The position numbers were made by a program, and so were the translations under genes. From JAAYCI01 sp964370445 (lineage in GTDB: Bacteria > Bacillota > Clostridia > Oscillospirales > Ruminococcaceae), in NCBI GenBank assembly GCA_964370445.1, contig CAYJJK010000019.1:1-32455 (forward strand): 32,455 nt of DNA. Reading direction: 5' to 3'. Of this stretch, positions 17,296 through 25,977 are shown in pieces. Under the pieces are notes generated by a model. That model worked only from the letters and a program-made list of their open reading frames with translations, did no database searches and was not told the origin of the DNA. How positions within the stretch are numbered: position 1 is the stretch's first letter; every line of letters begins with the position of its first letter.

Positions 17296-17593
17296 GAATT
17301 TGCATGGCATTGCAGCAAACAAATGACATACAAATTTTTATCATTAAATAGAAAATAAATTAAATTAAAACAAGATAAATGAATGTAAAAAGTAAAAACC
17401 AAATGTTTATTTTGCAATTAAATGCCTAATATTTTGTTTTTATTAGAGAATTAAATATAAACGGTGTAAAAGAATATTTTGTAACTATAGGGGATAAAGC
17501 ATGCCCTATTTTAGCACTTAATTTCATGCATAAAAGCGAAAAAATGCTGCATAAAAAAGGTGAAAAATAGTAGATAATGATCCGCAAATTAAA
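17296..17593. other. AT-rich convergent intergenic region, no gene seen
   Basis: Nearly 300 bp between the convergent lipoprotein gene and ychF. It is AT-rich with several short A/T repeats. I see no strong terminator hairpin and no convincing reading frame. Confidence 0.4.
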
Positions 17594-18694
17594 TTAAACA
17601 TTAAAACGATATAGTGTTACATCTCCGTCTTGCATGATATATTCTTTGCCTTCGCTTCGCACAAGGCCTTTTTCTTTAGCGGCGGTAAGGCTACCACAGT
17701 CCATAAGCGTATCAAAAGGCACCACTTCGGCACGAATAAATCCACGCTCGATATCTGAGTGTATTTTACCTGCCGCGGCTGGGGCCTTTGTCCCTTTTTG
17801 AATGGTCCAAGCGCGCACCTCCGGCTCGCCTGCTGTTAAAAAGCTAATTAAACCAAGCAAATTATAGCTCTCGTGAATCAAAGCGTCCAGCCCGGAATGG
17901 TCTAGGCCAAGCTCTTGCAAAAACTCTACACGTTCTTCACCGGAAAGTTCGGCGATATCCTCTTCTACTTTGGCACAAACCGGCAAACAACCCGATCCAT
18001 CTTTCCCTGCAAGTTTGCGCACTATTTGGTAGCCGGCATTCTCCTCAAAACCGGCCAGCAAATCATCCTCACTCAGGTTTGCAGCATAGATCACCGGTTT
18101 ATAGCTCAGCAGCGGAAATTCAGAAAGTAAAGCAGCCTCATCCTCACTTTCAGGCTCAAAAGTGCGCGCGTTAAGGCCGTTTTCTAAATGTTCACTTAAA
18201 CGGCGTAGCAAATCCACTTCTAATTTTTGGCTTTTATCACCTGTTTTTAGCAGTTTAGCCGCCTTATCTGCACGTCGCTGTACAATTTCTAAATCGGAAA
18301 GTACAAGCTCTAAATCAATCGTTTCAATGTCACGGGCCGGGTCTACCGAGCCTTCCACATGCACAATATCATCACTGGCAAAACAGCGCACCACGTGGAC
18401 GATTGCATCCACTTCGCGAATATGAGACAAAAAGCGGTTGCCCAGCCCTTCGCCCTTAGAGGCGCCTTTTACAAGGCCCGCAATGTCCACAAATTCAATA
18501 CTGGCAGGTGTAACTTTTTTGGGTTTGTATAGGTTTGCCAATGCATCTAGGCGTTTATCGGGCACAGCTACAATGCCCACATTTGGCTCAATGGTGCAAA
18601 ATGGATAGTTGGCGCTTTGCGCACCAGCGTTTGTAATAGCGTTAAACAATGTTGATTTGCCTACATTGGGTAGGCCCACAATTCCCAGTTTCAA
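17594..18694 (-). CDS. ychF: Redox-regulated ATPase YchF (Obg-like, OLA1 family)
   Basis: YchF is an Obg-family P-loop protein that prefers ATP and associates with ribosomes and stress responses. The 366-aa protein has the P-loop GLPNVGKSTLFN, the G3 segment FVDIAGLVKGASKGEGLGN and, in place of the GTP-specific NKxD, YAANLSEDDL, as expected for the ATP-binding branch. A coiled-coil insertion lies about residues 130–200. The C-terminal TGS domain includes VRAWTIQKGTKAPAAAGKIH. The start is TTG 18694, with AGGAGG just upstream, giving KLGIVGLPNVGKS as in homologues. It is divergent from the two-component genes. Confidence 0.96.
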   Translation of the reverse strand: MKLGIVGLPNVGKSTLFNAITNAGAQSANYPFCTIEPNVGIVAVPDKRLDALANLYKPKKVTPASIEFVDIAGLVKGASKGEGLGNRFLSHIREVDAIVHVVRCFASDDIVHVEGSVDPARDIETIDLELVLSDLEIVQRRADKAAKLLKTGDKSQKLEVDLLRRLSEHLENGLNARTFEPESEDEAALLSEFPLLSYKPVIYAANLSEDDLLAGFEENAGYQIVRKLAGKDGSGCLPVCAKVEEDIAELSGEERVEFLQELGLDHSGLDALIHESYNLLGLISFLTAGEPEVRAWTIQKGTKAPAAAGKIHSDIERGFIRAEVVPFDTLMDCGSLTAAKEKGLVRSEGKEYIMQDGDVTLYRFNV

Positions 18695-18872
18695 AACTTC
18701 CTCCTAATAAGCATATGTTTTCAAGAAGGGCAGTCAAATAAAGCGCTTTCCAACTTTACGAAAACAAAGTATTTAATTTTTCTTCCGAATTACATTATAC
18801 AGTTTTGCAGTATAAAAGCAAGGCAAATGGCAAATCTTACAAAACGGATAAAACTCAAAGCGGTGGTTTGCT

Positions 18873-18902
18873 TTGCGTTTTTGTACTTTATTGTAGTATA
18901 AT
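18873..18902 (+). promoter_or_regulatory. Putative promoter of the two-component operon
   Basis: A consensus -10 TATAAT is at 18897–18902, with a partial -35 TTGCGT at 18873–18878 and an 18-bp spacer. It lies 34 bp before the response regulator start, which has AAAGGA upstream. Confidence 0.55.
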
Positions 18903-18936
18903 ATAAAGCAGACCACCCAGAAAGGATGTACACTGT

Positions 18937-19638
18937 ATGGCAGAGCGTAAAATTCAAATTGTAGACGATGACCAAAATATTTGCGAATAGCTACGTTTAT
19001 ATTTAGAAAAAGAAGGATATGAAACACAGCTGTGTTATGATGGTGAAAAAGCGGTAGAAAAATTTGCCACGTTTGCGCCGGATCTTGTTTTATTGGATGT
19101 GATGATGCCACGGCTGGACGGCTGGGAAACCTGCCGCCGCATTCGGGCACAAAGTGAGGTGCCTATCATCATGCTAACGGCCAAAGGGGAAACATTTGAT
19201 AAGGTGCTGGGCCTAGAGCTTGGCGCCGATGACTATATAGTAAAGCCCTTTGATGCAAAAGAAGTGGTGGCACGCATTAAGGCAGTGTTGCGCCGCACCG
19301 AAGGCTTAAAAGCATCGCCGTCCGACCAAGAAAAATGTATAGAGTATGATAATTTATCCATTGATCTTAGCCAATATAAGCTAAAGGTTAGGGACAATAC
19401 CATCGAAGCACCACCCAAAGAGATGGAACTGTTGTTTTTTTTGGCAAGCCATCCCGGCAGAGTGTTTACACGAGATCAGCTGTTGGATGAGGTGTGGGGT
19501 TTTGAATATTTTGGTGATTCACGTACCATTGACGTGCACATCAAACGGTTACGAGAAAAACTGGAGGGTGCCAGCACCAGTTGGCGCTTAAAAACTGTGT
19601 GGGGTGTGGGGTATAAATTTGAGCTGCTAGACCCCTAA
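18937..19638 (+). pseudogene. OmpR-family response regulator interrupted by one in-frame TAG (codon 18)
   Basis: Read through the TAG at 18988–18990, this is a normal 233-residue OmpR/PhoB-type regulator. The acidic pocket VDDD is at 9–12, the phosphoacceptor sits in LLDVMMP, then comes a TAKGE stretch and the switch lysine in IVKPF. The C-terminal winged helix contains TRDQLLDEVWG and RTIDVHIKRLREKL. The amber codon falls in NICE-TAG-LRLYLEKEGY, where homologues usually have leucine. Everything else in the frame is intact. Initiation at the internal TTG 19093 would lose the acidic pocket and give no working receiver. It is either a recent nonsense mutation, a readthrough product or a sequencing error. 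The partner kinase downstream is intact. Confidence 0.85.
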
Positions 19639-19766
19639 AAACAGCACAGTGTTCCGTTTGGTTTTATAAAAAATAACCTTGCAAAATATACGCTATATGT
19701 TTGGGTCGCTAAAATGCCAAGACATAGGGCTTTGGTTGGCACAAGCTACTGTTTTGGAGGCATTGC

Positions 19767-21179
19767 ATGAGCAAATCTATACGTTATTATTATTTTACCA
19801 CCATTGCAACGGTGCTGCTGATTTCTGTTTTTGTAATGGGTATACTTCAATTGACATTGGCGGCGAATTATTTCCAAAGTGAAACACAAAATCAGCTGCA
19901 GCAGCTGGTGCAAACGATGGACGACGGTTTAAAAAGTGGGGAGATTCGCTTTGTGGGGGGCACCCAATATGCAGTGGACAGCACAGCTGAAATGATGGAC
20001 GCTGAAATATTTTTGGCAGATGAAAACGGAACTGTGATTTATACCAGTGATAATGCCAATGGGCTACTGGGAAAAACAGTGCAAAGTGCGGTGTTGCAAG
20101 AAATTGAAAACAGTGGAAACTACTCAGAGCGCGGGCGGTTTGGTGGGCTGCATAGCAGAGATTATTACACAGTTGGCATGGCCACAGCAGAAGAAACTGA
20201 AGGATTTTCAGCCTATCTTTTTGCTTCTTCTGATGCTGAGTCGCTGCGTATTTACCTTGCCGAAGCAGCATCTGGGTTTGTATTATCGGCGGCACTTATG
20301 ATGTTTGTGGCCAGTATTTTAGCCGTGATACTTACAAACCGCACGGTTATCCCCTTGCGCCGTGTAAATGAGGCGGCGCAACAATTTGCCCAGGGCAACT
20401 ACAGTGCACGCGTGGATGTGGAAGGCGACGATGAACTGGCTCAGCTCTCTTTAACTTTTAACGAAATGGCCAACGCGTTTGAATCGGTTGATTTAAGCAG
20501 GCGCACCTTTATGGGCAATATTGCACACGAGCTGCGCACCCCGATGACTACCATCAAAGGGTTTATAGACGGGATGCTGGATGGCACGATTCCGGAAAAA
20601 GAAAGAGACCGTTATCTTGCCATTGTTTCCGATGAAGTGGGCCGGCTTGCAAGGCTTACAAAAAACATGCTGGATCTTTCTAAGCTGGAGGCCGGAGAAC
20701 ACCTGCCAAACACCACACGGTTTGATCTGTGGGGAACAGTGTATTCGGTATTTTTACACGCAGAACAACGCCTAGATAAAAAGAAAATTGATGTGAAAGG
20801 TCTTGGAGACCAAAAGCCGGTGTTTGTTAGTGCCGATGAGGATTTTGTACACCAAATTTTGTTTAACTTATTAGACAATGCCATCAAGTTTACGCCAGAA
20901 GATGGAGAAATAGAGGTGGCGGCGCATGTGGCCAAAGGTATGGTTACTTTGTCCATTCAAAATAGCGGAGAGGGCATTTCTGCAGAAGTGCTTCCCCATA
21001 TATTTGACCGTTTCTATAAGCAAGACGAAAGCCGCAACAACAATGTGGGCGGTGCGGGCCTTGGGCTGAATATTTCCAAGGTATTGCTTCAGCTAATGGG
21101 CGGGCGCATTTGGGCCGAAAGCGAAGAAGGAAAATGGACAAAGTTTAGTTTTACATTGCCTGTGGCCTCTTTAAAATAG
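19767..21179 (+). CDS. Sensor histidine kinase (HAMP–HisKA–HATPase)
   Basis: A 470-aa membrane kinase. TM1 is about 12–34, an extracytoplasmic sensor about 35–168, TM2 about 171–190, and HAMP about 192–244. The HisKA domain carries the phosphorylatable histidine H254 in NIAHELRTPM. The ATPase domain has the N box NLLDNAIKFTP (367–377), G1 as NSGEGI and G2 as GGAGLGL. GGAGG precedes the ATG. It follows the response regulator after 128 bp, larger than usual for such pairs, but both are on one strand with no terminator between. The signal sensed is unknown; the sensor domain has no motif I recognise. It ends in TAG. If the regulator is truly dead, this kinase is an orphan. Confidence 0.93.
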   Translation: MSKSIRYYYFTTIATVLLISVFVMGILQLTLAANYFQSETQNQLQQLVQTMDDGLKSGEIRFVGGTQYAVDSTAEMMDAEIFLADENGTVIYTSDNANGLLGKTVQSAVLQEIENSGNYSERGRFGGLHSRDYYTVGMATAEETEGFSAYLFASSDAESLRIYLAEAASGFVLSAALMMFVASILAVILTNRTVIPLRRVNEAAQQFAQGNYSARVDVEGDDELAQLSLTFNEMANAFESVDLSRRTFMGNIAHELRTPMTTIKGFIDGMLDGTIPEKERDRYLAIVSDEVGRLARLTKNMLDLSKLEAGEHLPNTTRFDLWGTVYSVFLHAEQRLDKKKIDVKGLGDQKPVFVSADEDFVHQILFNLLDNAIKFTPEDGEIEVAAHVAKGMVTLSIQNSGEGISAEVLPHIFDRFYKQDESRNNNVGGAGLGLNISKVLLQLMGGRIWAESEEGKWTKFSFTLPVASLK

Positions 21180-21263
21180 GCAAAATACAAAGGCCTGTTC
21201 TTGCCATTTTGGGCACAATGCGGTACAATAATTTTCTATAGTTTTGAATAAAGTGAGGAAATC

Positions 21264-21914
21264 ATGAGAGAGATAGCACCATCTATATTATCGGCAGATT
21301 TTGCACACCTTGCAGATTCTTGTATGCAAGTGTATGGCAAAGATAGTTATATTTTGCATTTTGATGTGATGGATGGTGTTTTTGTGCCAAATTTATCCTT
21401 TGGTATTCCGGTGTTGGCCAGCTTAAAAAAAGCAATACCCAAGGCAGAGTATGACGTGCATTTGATGATAACAGAGCCCGAGCGTTATGTGCAAGCATTT
21501 GCCAAAGCGGGGGCCGATGTGCTTACTTTTCATGTAGAGGCTCAAGGGGATACAAAAACAGTGATTGATAAAATCCACGAAACTGGGTGTAAGGCGGGCC
21601 TAAGCTTGCGCCCGGGCACAGAGATAGAAACCATTTTCCCTTTTTTGCCTCAGCTGGAAAGGGTGCTGGTGATGAGTGTAGAGCCGGGATTTGGTGGACA
21701 GAGTTTCCAACAAGAGGCTTTGCAACGCATTCAAAAGCTGCGAAAAGAAGCAAACAAAAGTAATCGAGACTTAGAAATAGAAGTGGACGGCGGTATCAAC
21801 ATCAAAACGGCTAAGGCCTGTTTTGATGCAGGGGCTGATATTTTGGTGGCCGGCAGCTCACTTTTTGAGGCAGAAAACCCACCGATGATGTTAAAAACCT
21901 TGAAAGAACATTAG
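21264..21914 (+). CDS. rpe: Ribulose-phosphate 3-epimerase
   Basis: Rpe interconverts ribulose 5-phosphate and xylulose 5-phosphate in the pentose phosphate pathway. The 216-aa TIM barrel has all family blocks: IAPSILSADFAHL, the metal and catalytic HFDVMDGVFVPNLSFG, DVHLMI, MSVEPGFGGQSF, the second catalytic Asp in EVDGGIN, and the phosphate-binding AGSSLF. GTGAGGA precedes the ATG. It ends in TAG and is followed after only 16 bp by the RnfD-like gene, so it heads a four-gene operon. Confidence 0.97.
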   Translation: MREIAPSILSADFAHLADSCMQVYGKDSYILHFDVMDGVFVPNLSFGIPVLASLKKAIPKAEYDVHLMITEPERYVQAFAKAGADVLTFHVEAQGDTKTVIDKIHETGCKAGLSLRPGTEIETIFPFLPQLERVLVMSVEPGFGGQSFQQEALQRIQKLRKEANKSNRDLEIEVDGGINIKTAKACFDAGADILVAGSSLFEAENPPMMLKTLKEH

Positions 21915-21930
21915 CAAGACGGAGTGTGCA

Positions 21931-22947
21931 ATGGAAGAAAAGCAACAATTTGAGCAACAATATAAGGCATATACCAAGGACATTCTTTACATGTGTGTGC
22001 CTTTGCTTGTGGTGTCTGTTTTTTATTTTGGACCTCGCGTTTTGTTTTTGGCCATTGTGGCCATGCTTACGGCACGCATTTGCGACTGGTTAATTTCTTT
22101 TGTGCGCTCGCGTATTTATGATCGCAGCGATGTTTCTTCGGTAGCTTTTGGGCTTCTTATTGTGCTGCTTATGCCGGCAAATGTGCCGGCGCTTATTGTG
22201 GTTTCTGCCGTGATCGTTGCAGTTTTGGTGGCAAAAGAAGCCTTTGGTGGCACAGGGCATTATCCATTTCACCCGGCGGCCGTTGGGTTTTGTTCGGCCA
22301 TGGTATGCTGGCCTGCAGTTGTTACACAGTATCCTCCTTTTCAAACATGGTTTATGAATCAAAACGAGTCCTTTTTGTCTTATTGGCAGCTATGGACATT
22401 TGCCGACGTCCAGATGGTGAATGGGCCGTCTTATTATTTAAAAACAACAGCGCTACCCCCTGTTGAATTGCTTAGTTTATTTTTAGGAAATTATGCGGGG
22501 CCGCTGGGGGCAAGCTCGGTGGTGGTGGTGTTGGCTTGTGCTGTATTTTTATTGATGCGCAAGCGCATTCAGCCCTTGGTGTTGTTATGCTCTTTGGGTA
22601 TCCTGTTTGTTCTTACCATGCTGCTTCCACGAGTGGTGGCTACACAGGCACTTAGTATAAATGAGTGGACAAGCCGCTTGCAACTGGCCGGATATGAAAT
22701 GTTAACCGGCGCCACCGTGTTTGTGGCCGTATTTTTTGCAAGCGATCCTACTCTTTTGCCCAAAAGTAACTTGCAATTAGCAATTTATGGGTTTTGGTTT
22801 GGCGTTTTTACCTTTATTTTCCGCTATTTTGGCGAGTTTACCATAGGCAGCTGCTTCGCTTTGCTTTCAATCAATGCACTATCTGGCATCATTCAAGCCA
22901 TTGGTGCAAAGAAAAAGAAGGATACTGCAAAGGTGGGTAAAGCATGA
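21931..22947 (+). CDS. RnfD/NqrB-like membrane protein lacking the flavinylation motif
   Basis: A 338-aa polytopic protein of the NQR2/RnfD family. Conserved family blocks are DVSSVAFGLLIVLLMP (67–82), FGGTGHYPFHPAAVG (105–119), LFLGNYAGPLGASS (183–196) and FFASDPTLLPKSN (268–280). In typical RnfD a covalent FMN is attached to the last Thr of an S/T-G-A-T motif just before the LFLGN block; here that position reads KTTALPP (171–177), so the attachment residue appears absent. A TGAT at 259–262 is in a different, intramembrane place. GGAGTG precedes the ATG, and its TGA overlaps the next start. Family membership is firm; redox function is doubtful. Confidence 0.85.
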   Translation: MEEKQQFEQQYKAYTKDILYMCVPLLVVSVFYFGPRVLFLAIVAMLTARICDWLISFVRSRIYDRSDVSSVAFGLLIVLLMPANVPALIVVSAVIVAVLVAKEAFGGTGHYPFHPAAVGFCSAMVCWPAVVTQYPPFQTWFMNQNESFLSYWQLWTFADVQMVNGPSYYLKTTALPPVELLSLFLGNYAGPLGASSVVVVLACAVFLLMRKRIQPLVLLCSLGILFVLTMLLPRVVATQALSINEWTSRLQLAGYEMLTGATVFVAVFFASDPTLLPKSNLQLAIYGFWFGVFTFIFRYFGEFTIGSCFALLSINALSGIIQAIGAKKKKDTAKVGKA

Positions 22948-23603
22948 AATCAAAACAGGAACAACACCTTCAGGAAAGAGTGCAACAGATACAGCGCAGA
23001 GACCGCATTTTTTTAAACAACCCAGTGGTTATGCAGGGCATTGGTTTGGCAGCCATTATTATTCCGGCAACAAATCTTCGCAATGCACTCATTTTGGCTA
23101 CAGCTGTGGCTTTGTTGCTCACACCCACGCGTATGCTGGCCACATTTATTGGGCAACATACCGGCTATAAATTTAGGGCAATTTTATATGCACTCACCTC
23201 GGGCGTTGTATATATTGGGGTGGGCTATTGCCTGGATATTATATATGGGACATCCATCCAAAGTGTTGGCATTTATTTGGCGCTGCTGGTGGCAGATCCG
23301 CTTATTTTAAAGCGCTACGAAAGCCCAAAAAGAGAGCGTCTTATCACATCTTTTAAAAAAGGTATTGTCACCACCATCGGGTTTTGCCTGGTTTTGTTTT
23401 TGGTGGCAGGCATTCGGGAGTTTTTAGCCACCGGAAAACTGGGTGGAGTAGAGGTCATCACAACACAGCTTTGGCCACTGGCGGCACTTCCGGCAGGTGG
23501 GTTCATCATTGTGGGTTTATTCATTGCCATTTGGCAAAGCGCCGTTTTTGCGTTTAAACGCAATTTGCATGCTGTAGCACAAGAGGAGGCCAATGCCGCA
23601 TGA
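22944..23603 (+). CDS. RnfE/NqrD-like membrane protein without Fe-S cysteines
   Basis: A 219-aa protein with about six membrane segments, aligning with RnfE/NqrD: NPVVMQGIGL (26–35), SVGIYLALLVADPLILKR (107–124), and VAGIREFLATGKLGG (154–168). RnfE and NqrD each supply two cysteines to an intramembrane [2Fe-2S] cluster. The first, normally in GLCP after NPVxxQ, is here in GLAAIII; the second, normally in NCxILGR, is here DPLILKR. Both are missing. The N-terminus has a charged 20-residue extension. It overlaps by ATGA at both ends (RnfD-like before, RnfA-like after), implying coupled translation and fixed stoichiometry. Confidence 0.84.
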   Translation: MKSKQEQHLQERVQQIQRRDRIFLNNPVVMQGIGLAAIIIPATNLRNALILATAVALLLTPTRMLATFIGQHTGYKFRAILYALTSGVVYIGVGYCLDIIYGTSIQSVGIYLALLVADPLILKRYESPKRERLITSFKKGIVTTIGFCLVLFLVAGIREFLATGKLGGVEVITTQLWPLAALPAGGFIIVGLFIAIWQSAVFAFKRNLHAVAQEEANAA

Positions 23604-24211
23604 CCATACTACAAACCTTAGGGCAATTTCTTTTGTACATGCTAACAGCTATTTTTGTGGAAAACACAGTTTTCTCACGGGGTTTTGGCGTATCCAGAAT
23701 GACAAAGCTGTTAACAGACGACAAAACCGATCGTTATACTTTTTGCGCCTTTTTGTGCCTAATTTTGGTAGTAAGCGCTCCGTTTTCTTATTTTTGGAAC
23801 CAGTTTTTGCAAGCGCCGGAATTTTGGTATCGAGATTATGTGCGGCCTGTTGGCCTAATGGTGATTTTATCTTTGGTGTTTGTGCTAGTGGTGTTGTTTG
23901 TTTCTATATTGCCGCTGGGAAATAAAAAAGAGCTGTTGGCAATGTTGCCAATAGCCAGCTTTAACTGTGCAGTGCTTGGCCCTTTGCTTGTAACACAGGC
24001 ACAAAATTTTGATTTTGTTCAAAGTATGGCCTTTGCCTTAGGCAGTGGCCTTGGATATAGTTTTGCGCTTTGGCTTGTGTGGGAAGGTGAAGATAGGCTA
24101 AGCGAAGAGCATATTCCAACTTCGCTGCGGGGATTGCCTATCAATTTGATTTATATCGGGATATTATCTTTGGCCATTTATGGGCTTACCGGCCATCCTT
24201 TAAGTGTATAA
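23600..24211 (+). CDS. RnfA/NqrE-like membrane protein with one of two Fe-S cysteines
   Basis: A 203-aa protein with about six membrane segments, aligning with RnfA/NqrE: FVENTVFSRGFGVSRM (19–34), FNCAVLGPLL (121–130), SMAFALGSGLGYSFAL (142–157), and SLRGLPINLIYIGILSLAIYG near the end. RnfA normally reads LG-ICPFLG-VS in the first block; here about five residues including the cluster cysteine are missing (GFGVSR). The second ligand, C123 in NCAVLG, is kept. It is the last gene of the rpe operon. No RnfB, RnfC or RnfG is encoded within the window. Confidence 0.84.
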   Translation: MTILQTLGQFLLYMLTAIFVENTVFSRGFGVSRMTKLLTDDKTDRYTFCAFLCLILVVSAPFSYFWNQFLQAPEFWYRDYVRPVGLMVILSLVFVLVVLFVSILPLGNKKELLAMLPIASFNCAVLGPLLVTQAQNFDFVQSMAFALGSGLGYSFALWLVWEGEDRLSEEHIPTSLRGLPINLIYIGILSLAIYGLTGHPLSV

Positions 24212-24225
24212 AGTGAAGGTTTTAT

Positions 24226-24255
24226 TATAATGTGAGAACGTTGGCATATGCCAAC
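24226..24255 (+). promoter_or_regulatory. TATAAT box followed by palindromic operator-like site before the DUF1015 gene
   Basis: A -10-like TATAAT (24226–24231) is followed 8 bp on by the perfect 16-bp palindrome GTTGGCATATGCCAAC (24240–24255), at about the start of transcription, where a repressor could block initiation. No good -35 is visible. A short hairpin in the RNA leader is the alternative reading. Confidence 0.5.
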
Positions 24256-24291
24256 AGAATCTATATGCAATAACATCAAGGAGGAAGAAAA

Positions 24292-25581
24292 ATGTCAATG
24301 TTTGCACCATCGGAAATTTTATTGCCAAAAGAAGGGGTAGACCTGCAAAAATGGGCTGCACTTGCCTGCGACCAATTTACCAGCCAACCGGAATACTGGA
24401 AGGATGCAGAGGATTTTGTGGGTGACGCACCCAGTATGCTAAAATTAATGCTACCGGAAGTATATTTGGAAAAGCCCGATACAGATGCGCGTATCGATGC
24501 CATTTACGAAGAAATGGACAAAGCGCTGGAAGACACATTGCTGCAAAAAATCAACGGCTATATCTATGTAGAGCGCACAATGGAAAACGGTGCCATCCGT
24601 CAAGGTCTTGTTGGATGTGTGGACTTAGAGGCATATAGCTATGAAAAAGGCGCACAATGCAACATTCGTCCCAGCGAAAATACTGTAATCGAGCGCATTC
24701 CCCCTCGCTTGGCTGTGCGCCGTAAAGCCAGCATCGAGTCTCCGCACATCCTGATGTTGATTGACGATGTGAAAGAAACTGTGATTGAGCCATTTGCTGC
24801 CAAAAAACAAAGCCTAAAAATGGTGTATGACGTAGATTTGATGCTGGAAGGCGGTTTATTGCAAGGTTGGGCCATCGAAGATGAAGCCGACTATCAGGCG
24901 CTAGACGCAGCACTTGAAGCGCTGCTGGACAAAGATGCCTTCTATAGCCGCTATGAAGGTGTTAAAGGCACATGTGATCCATTCAATATGGCCGTGGGAG
25001 ACGGCAACCATAGCTTGGCCTCTGCCAAAGCATTGTGGGAGGAAATCAAGCCCACTTTGTCTGCAGAAGAGCAAGAGTCACACCCTGCACGTTTTTGCCT
25101 TCTAGATCTGGAAAATATTCAAAGTCCGGCCATTGAGGTGGAATCCATCCATCGTGTGATTTTTAACGAGAGTTATGCCAATATCAAAGAAAATGCTAAG
25201 GCCTATGCAGAGAAAAATGGCCTTGAAATTGTGGAAGGCGAAGCAGAGGGACAAACCTTTGTGGTTGTCAGCAAGGGTGTTCGCAAAACCATCACCGTAA
25301 AAAATCCGGTTCATCCCTTGCCCGCCGGCAGTTTTGAAGCATTTTATGCCGAATTTGAAAAAGCATATTCGGGCGCAGAGGTAGATTATGTGCACGGTGA
25401 GTATGCTGTTTTGGAATTGGTAGAGAAAAAAGACGCTACCGGAATTCTTTTGCCAGAATTTGTCAAGAGTGATTTATTCCGCGGGGTAGCCTTAGGTGGC
25501 GTGCTGCCGAAAAAAACGTTCTCTATGGGCCACGCACGCGAAAAACGTTATTATATGGAATGCAGAAAAATTAAGAAATAA
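24292..25581 (+). CDS. DUF1015 family protein
   Basis: A 429-aa soluble protein of the DUF1015 family, recognisable from the N-terminal LACDQFTSQPEYW block, the central VGDGNHSLASAKALWEE (a conserved DGNHS with likely catalytic or binding residues), and the C-terminal GVLPKKTFSMGHAREKRYYMECR. AAGGAGG is upstream of the ATG. Some members occur beside serine- or phosphonate-related genes and have been proposed to be kinase- or hydrolase-like, but no function follows from this sequence. A palindromic site sits in its leader. The VOC gene follows after 24 bp. Confidence 0.85.
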   Translation: MSMFAPSEILLPKEGVDLQKWAALACDQFTSQPEYWKDAEDFVGDAPSMLKLMLPEVYLEKPDTDARIDAIYEEMDKALEDTLLQKINGYIYVERTMENGAIRQGLVGCVDLEAYSYEKGAQCNIRPSENTVIERIPPRLAVRRKASIESPHILMLIDDVKETVIEPFAAKKQSLKMVYDVDLMLEGGLLQGWAIEDEADYQALDAALEALLDKDAFYSRYEGVKGTCDPFNMAVGDGNHSLASAKALWEEIKPTLSAEEQESHPARFCLLDLENIQSPAIEVESIHRVIFNESYANIKENAKAYAEKNGLEIVEGEAEGQTFVVVSKGVRKTITVKNPVHPLPAGSFEAFYAEFEKAYSGAEVDYVHGEYAVLELVEKKDATGILLPEFVKSDLFRGVALGGVLPKKTFSMGHAREKRYYMECRKIKK

Positions 25582-25605
25582 AAATAAATAAAAAAGAGAA
25601 AAATA

Positions 25606-25977
25606 ATGAACGCTTATTTTGCGCATGCGAATATCAATGTATTAAACTTAGAAAAAAGTGTGCTATTTTACAAAGAGGCTTTATCACTAACGGTAAGCCG
25701 AAGGGTGCAGCCGGAATCGGGCGATTTTGAACTGGTATATTTGGCCGATTGCGAAAACAGAGCGCTTTTGGAGCTGACCTGGCTTGCCGACATGAAAGAG
25801 CCGTATAATTTGGGCGATAATGAGTCGCATCTTGCCTTTTTGGTAGATGATTTTGAGGCGGCAAAACAATTGCACCAAGAGATGGGTGTTATCTGCTACG
25901 AAAACCCACAGATGGGGATTTATTTTATTGAAGACCCAGACGGATATTGGGTGGAAATAATCCCAAAAAACAGATAA
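25606..25977 (+). CDS. VOC family protein, glyoxalase I-like
   Basis: A 123-aa two-module vicinal-oxygen-chelate protein similar to lactoylglutathione lyase (GloA). All four metal-ligand positions of glyoxalase I are occupied: H7, E56 (ALLELTW), H75 (ESHLAFLV) and E117 (GYWVEIIP). It could detoxify methylglyoxal or act on another substrate; members of this superfamily are diverse. It follows the DUF1015 gene closely and is ended by a strong terminator, so the two form one transcript. Confidence 0.85.
   Translation: MNAYFAHANINVLNLEKSVLFYKEALSLTVSRRVQPESGDFELVYLADCENRALLELTWLADMKEPYNLGDNESHLAFLVDDFEAAKQLHQEMGVICYENPQMGIYFIEDPDGYWVEIIPKNR

Noticed and set aside
9226..21914. Global reassignment of UAG to an amino acid
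   Set aside because: TAG ends parB, the histidine kinase and rpe exactly where homologues end, so UAG is a working stop. Only partial or contextual readthrough remains possible.
22705..22716. TGAT at residues 259–262 of the RnfD-like protein as the flavin attachment site
   Set aside because: It aligns with the LSGG part of a membrane helix before the ATDP-like block, not with the loop before LFLGN where FMN is attached in RnfD.
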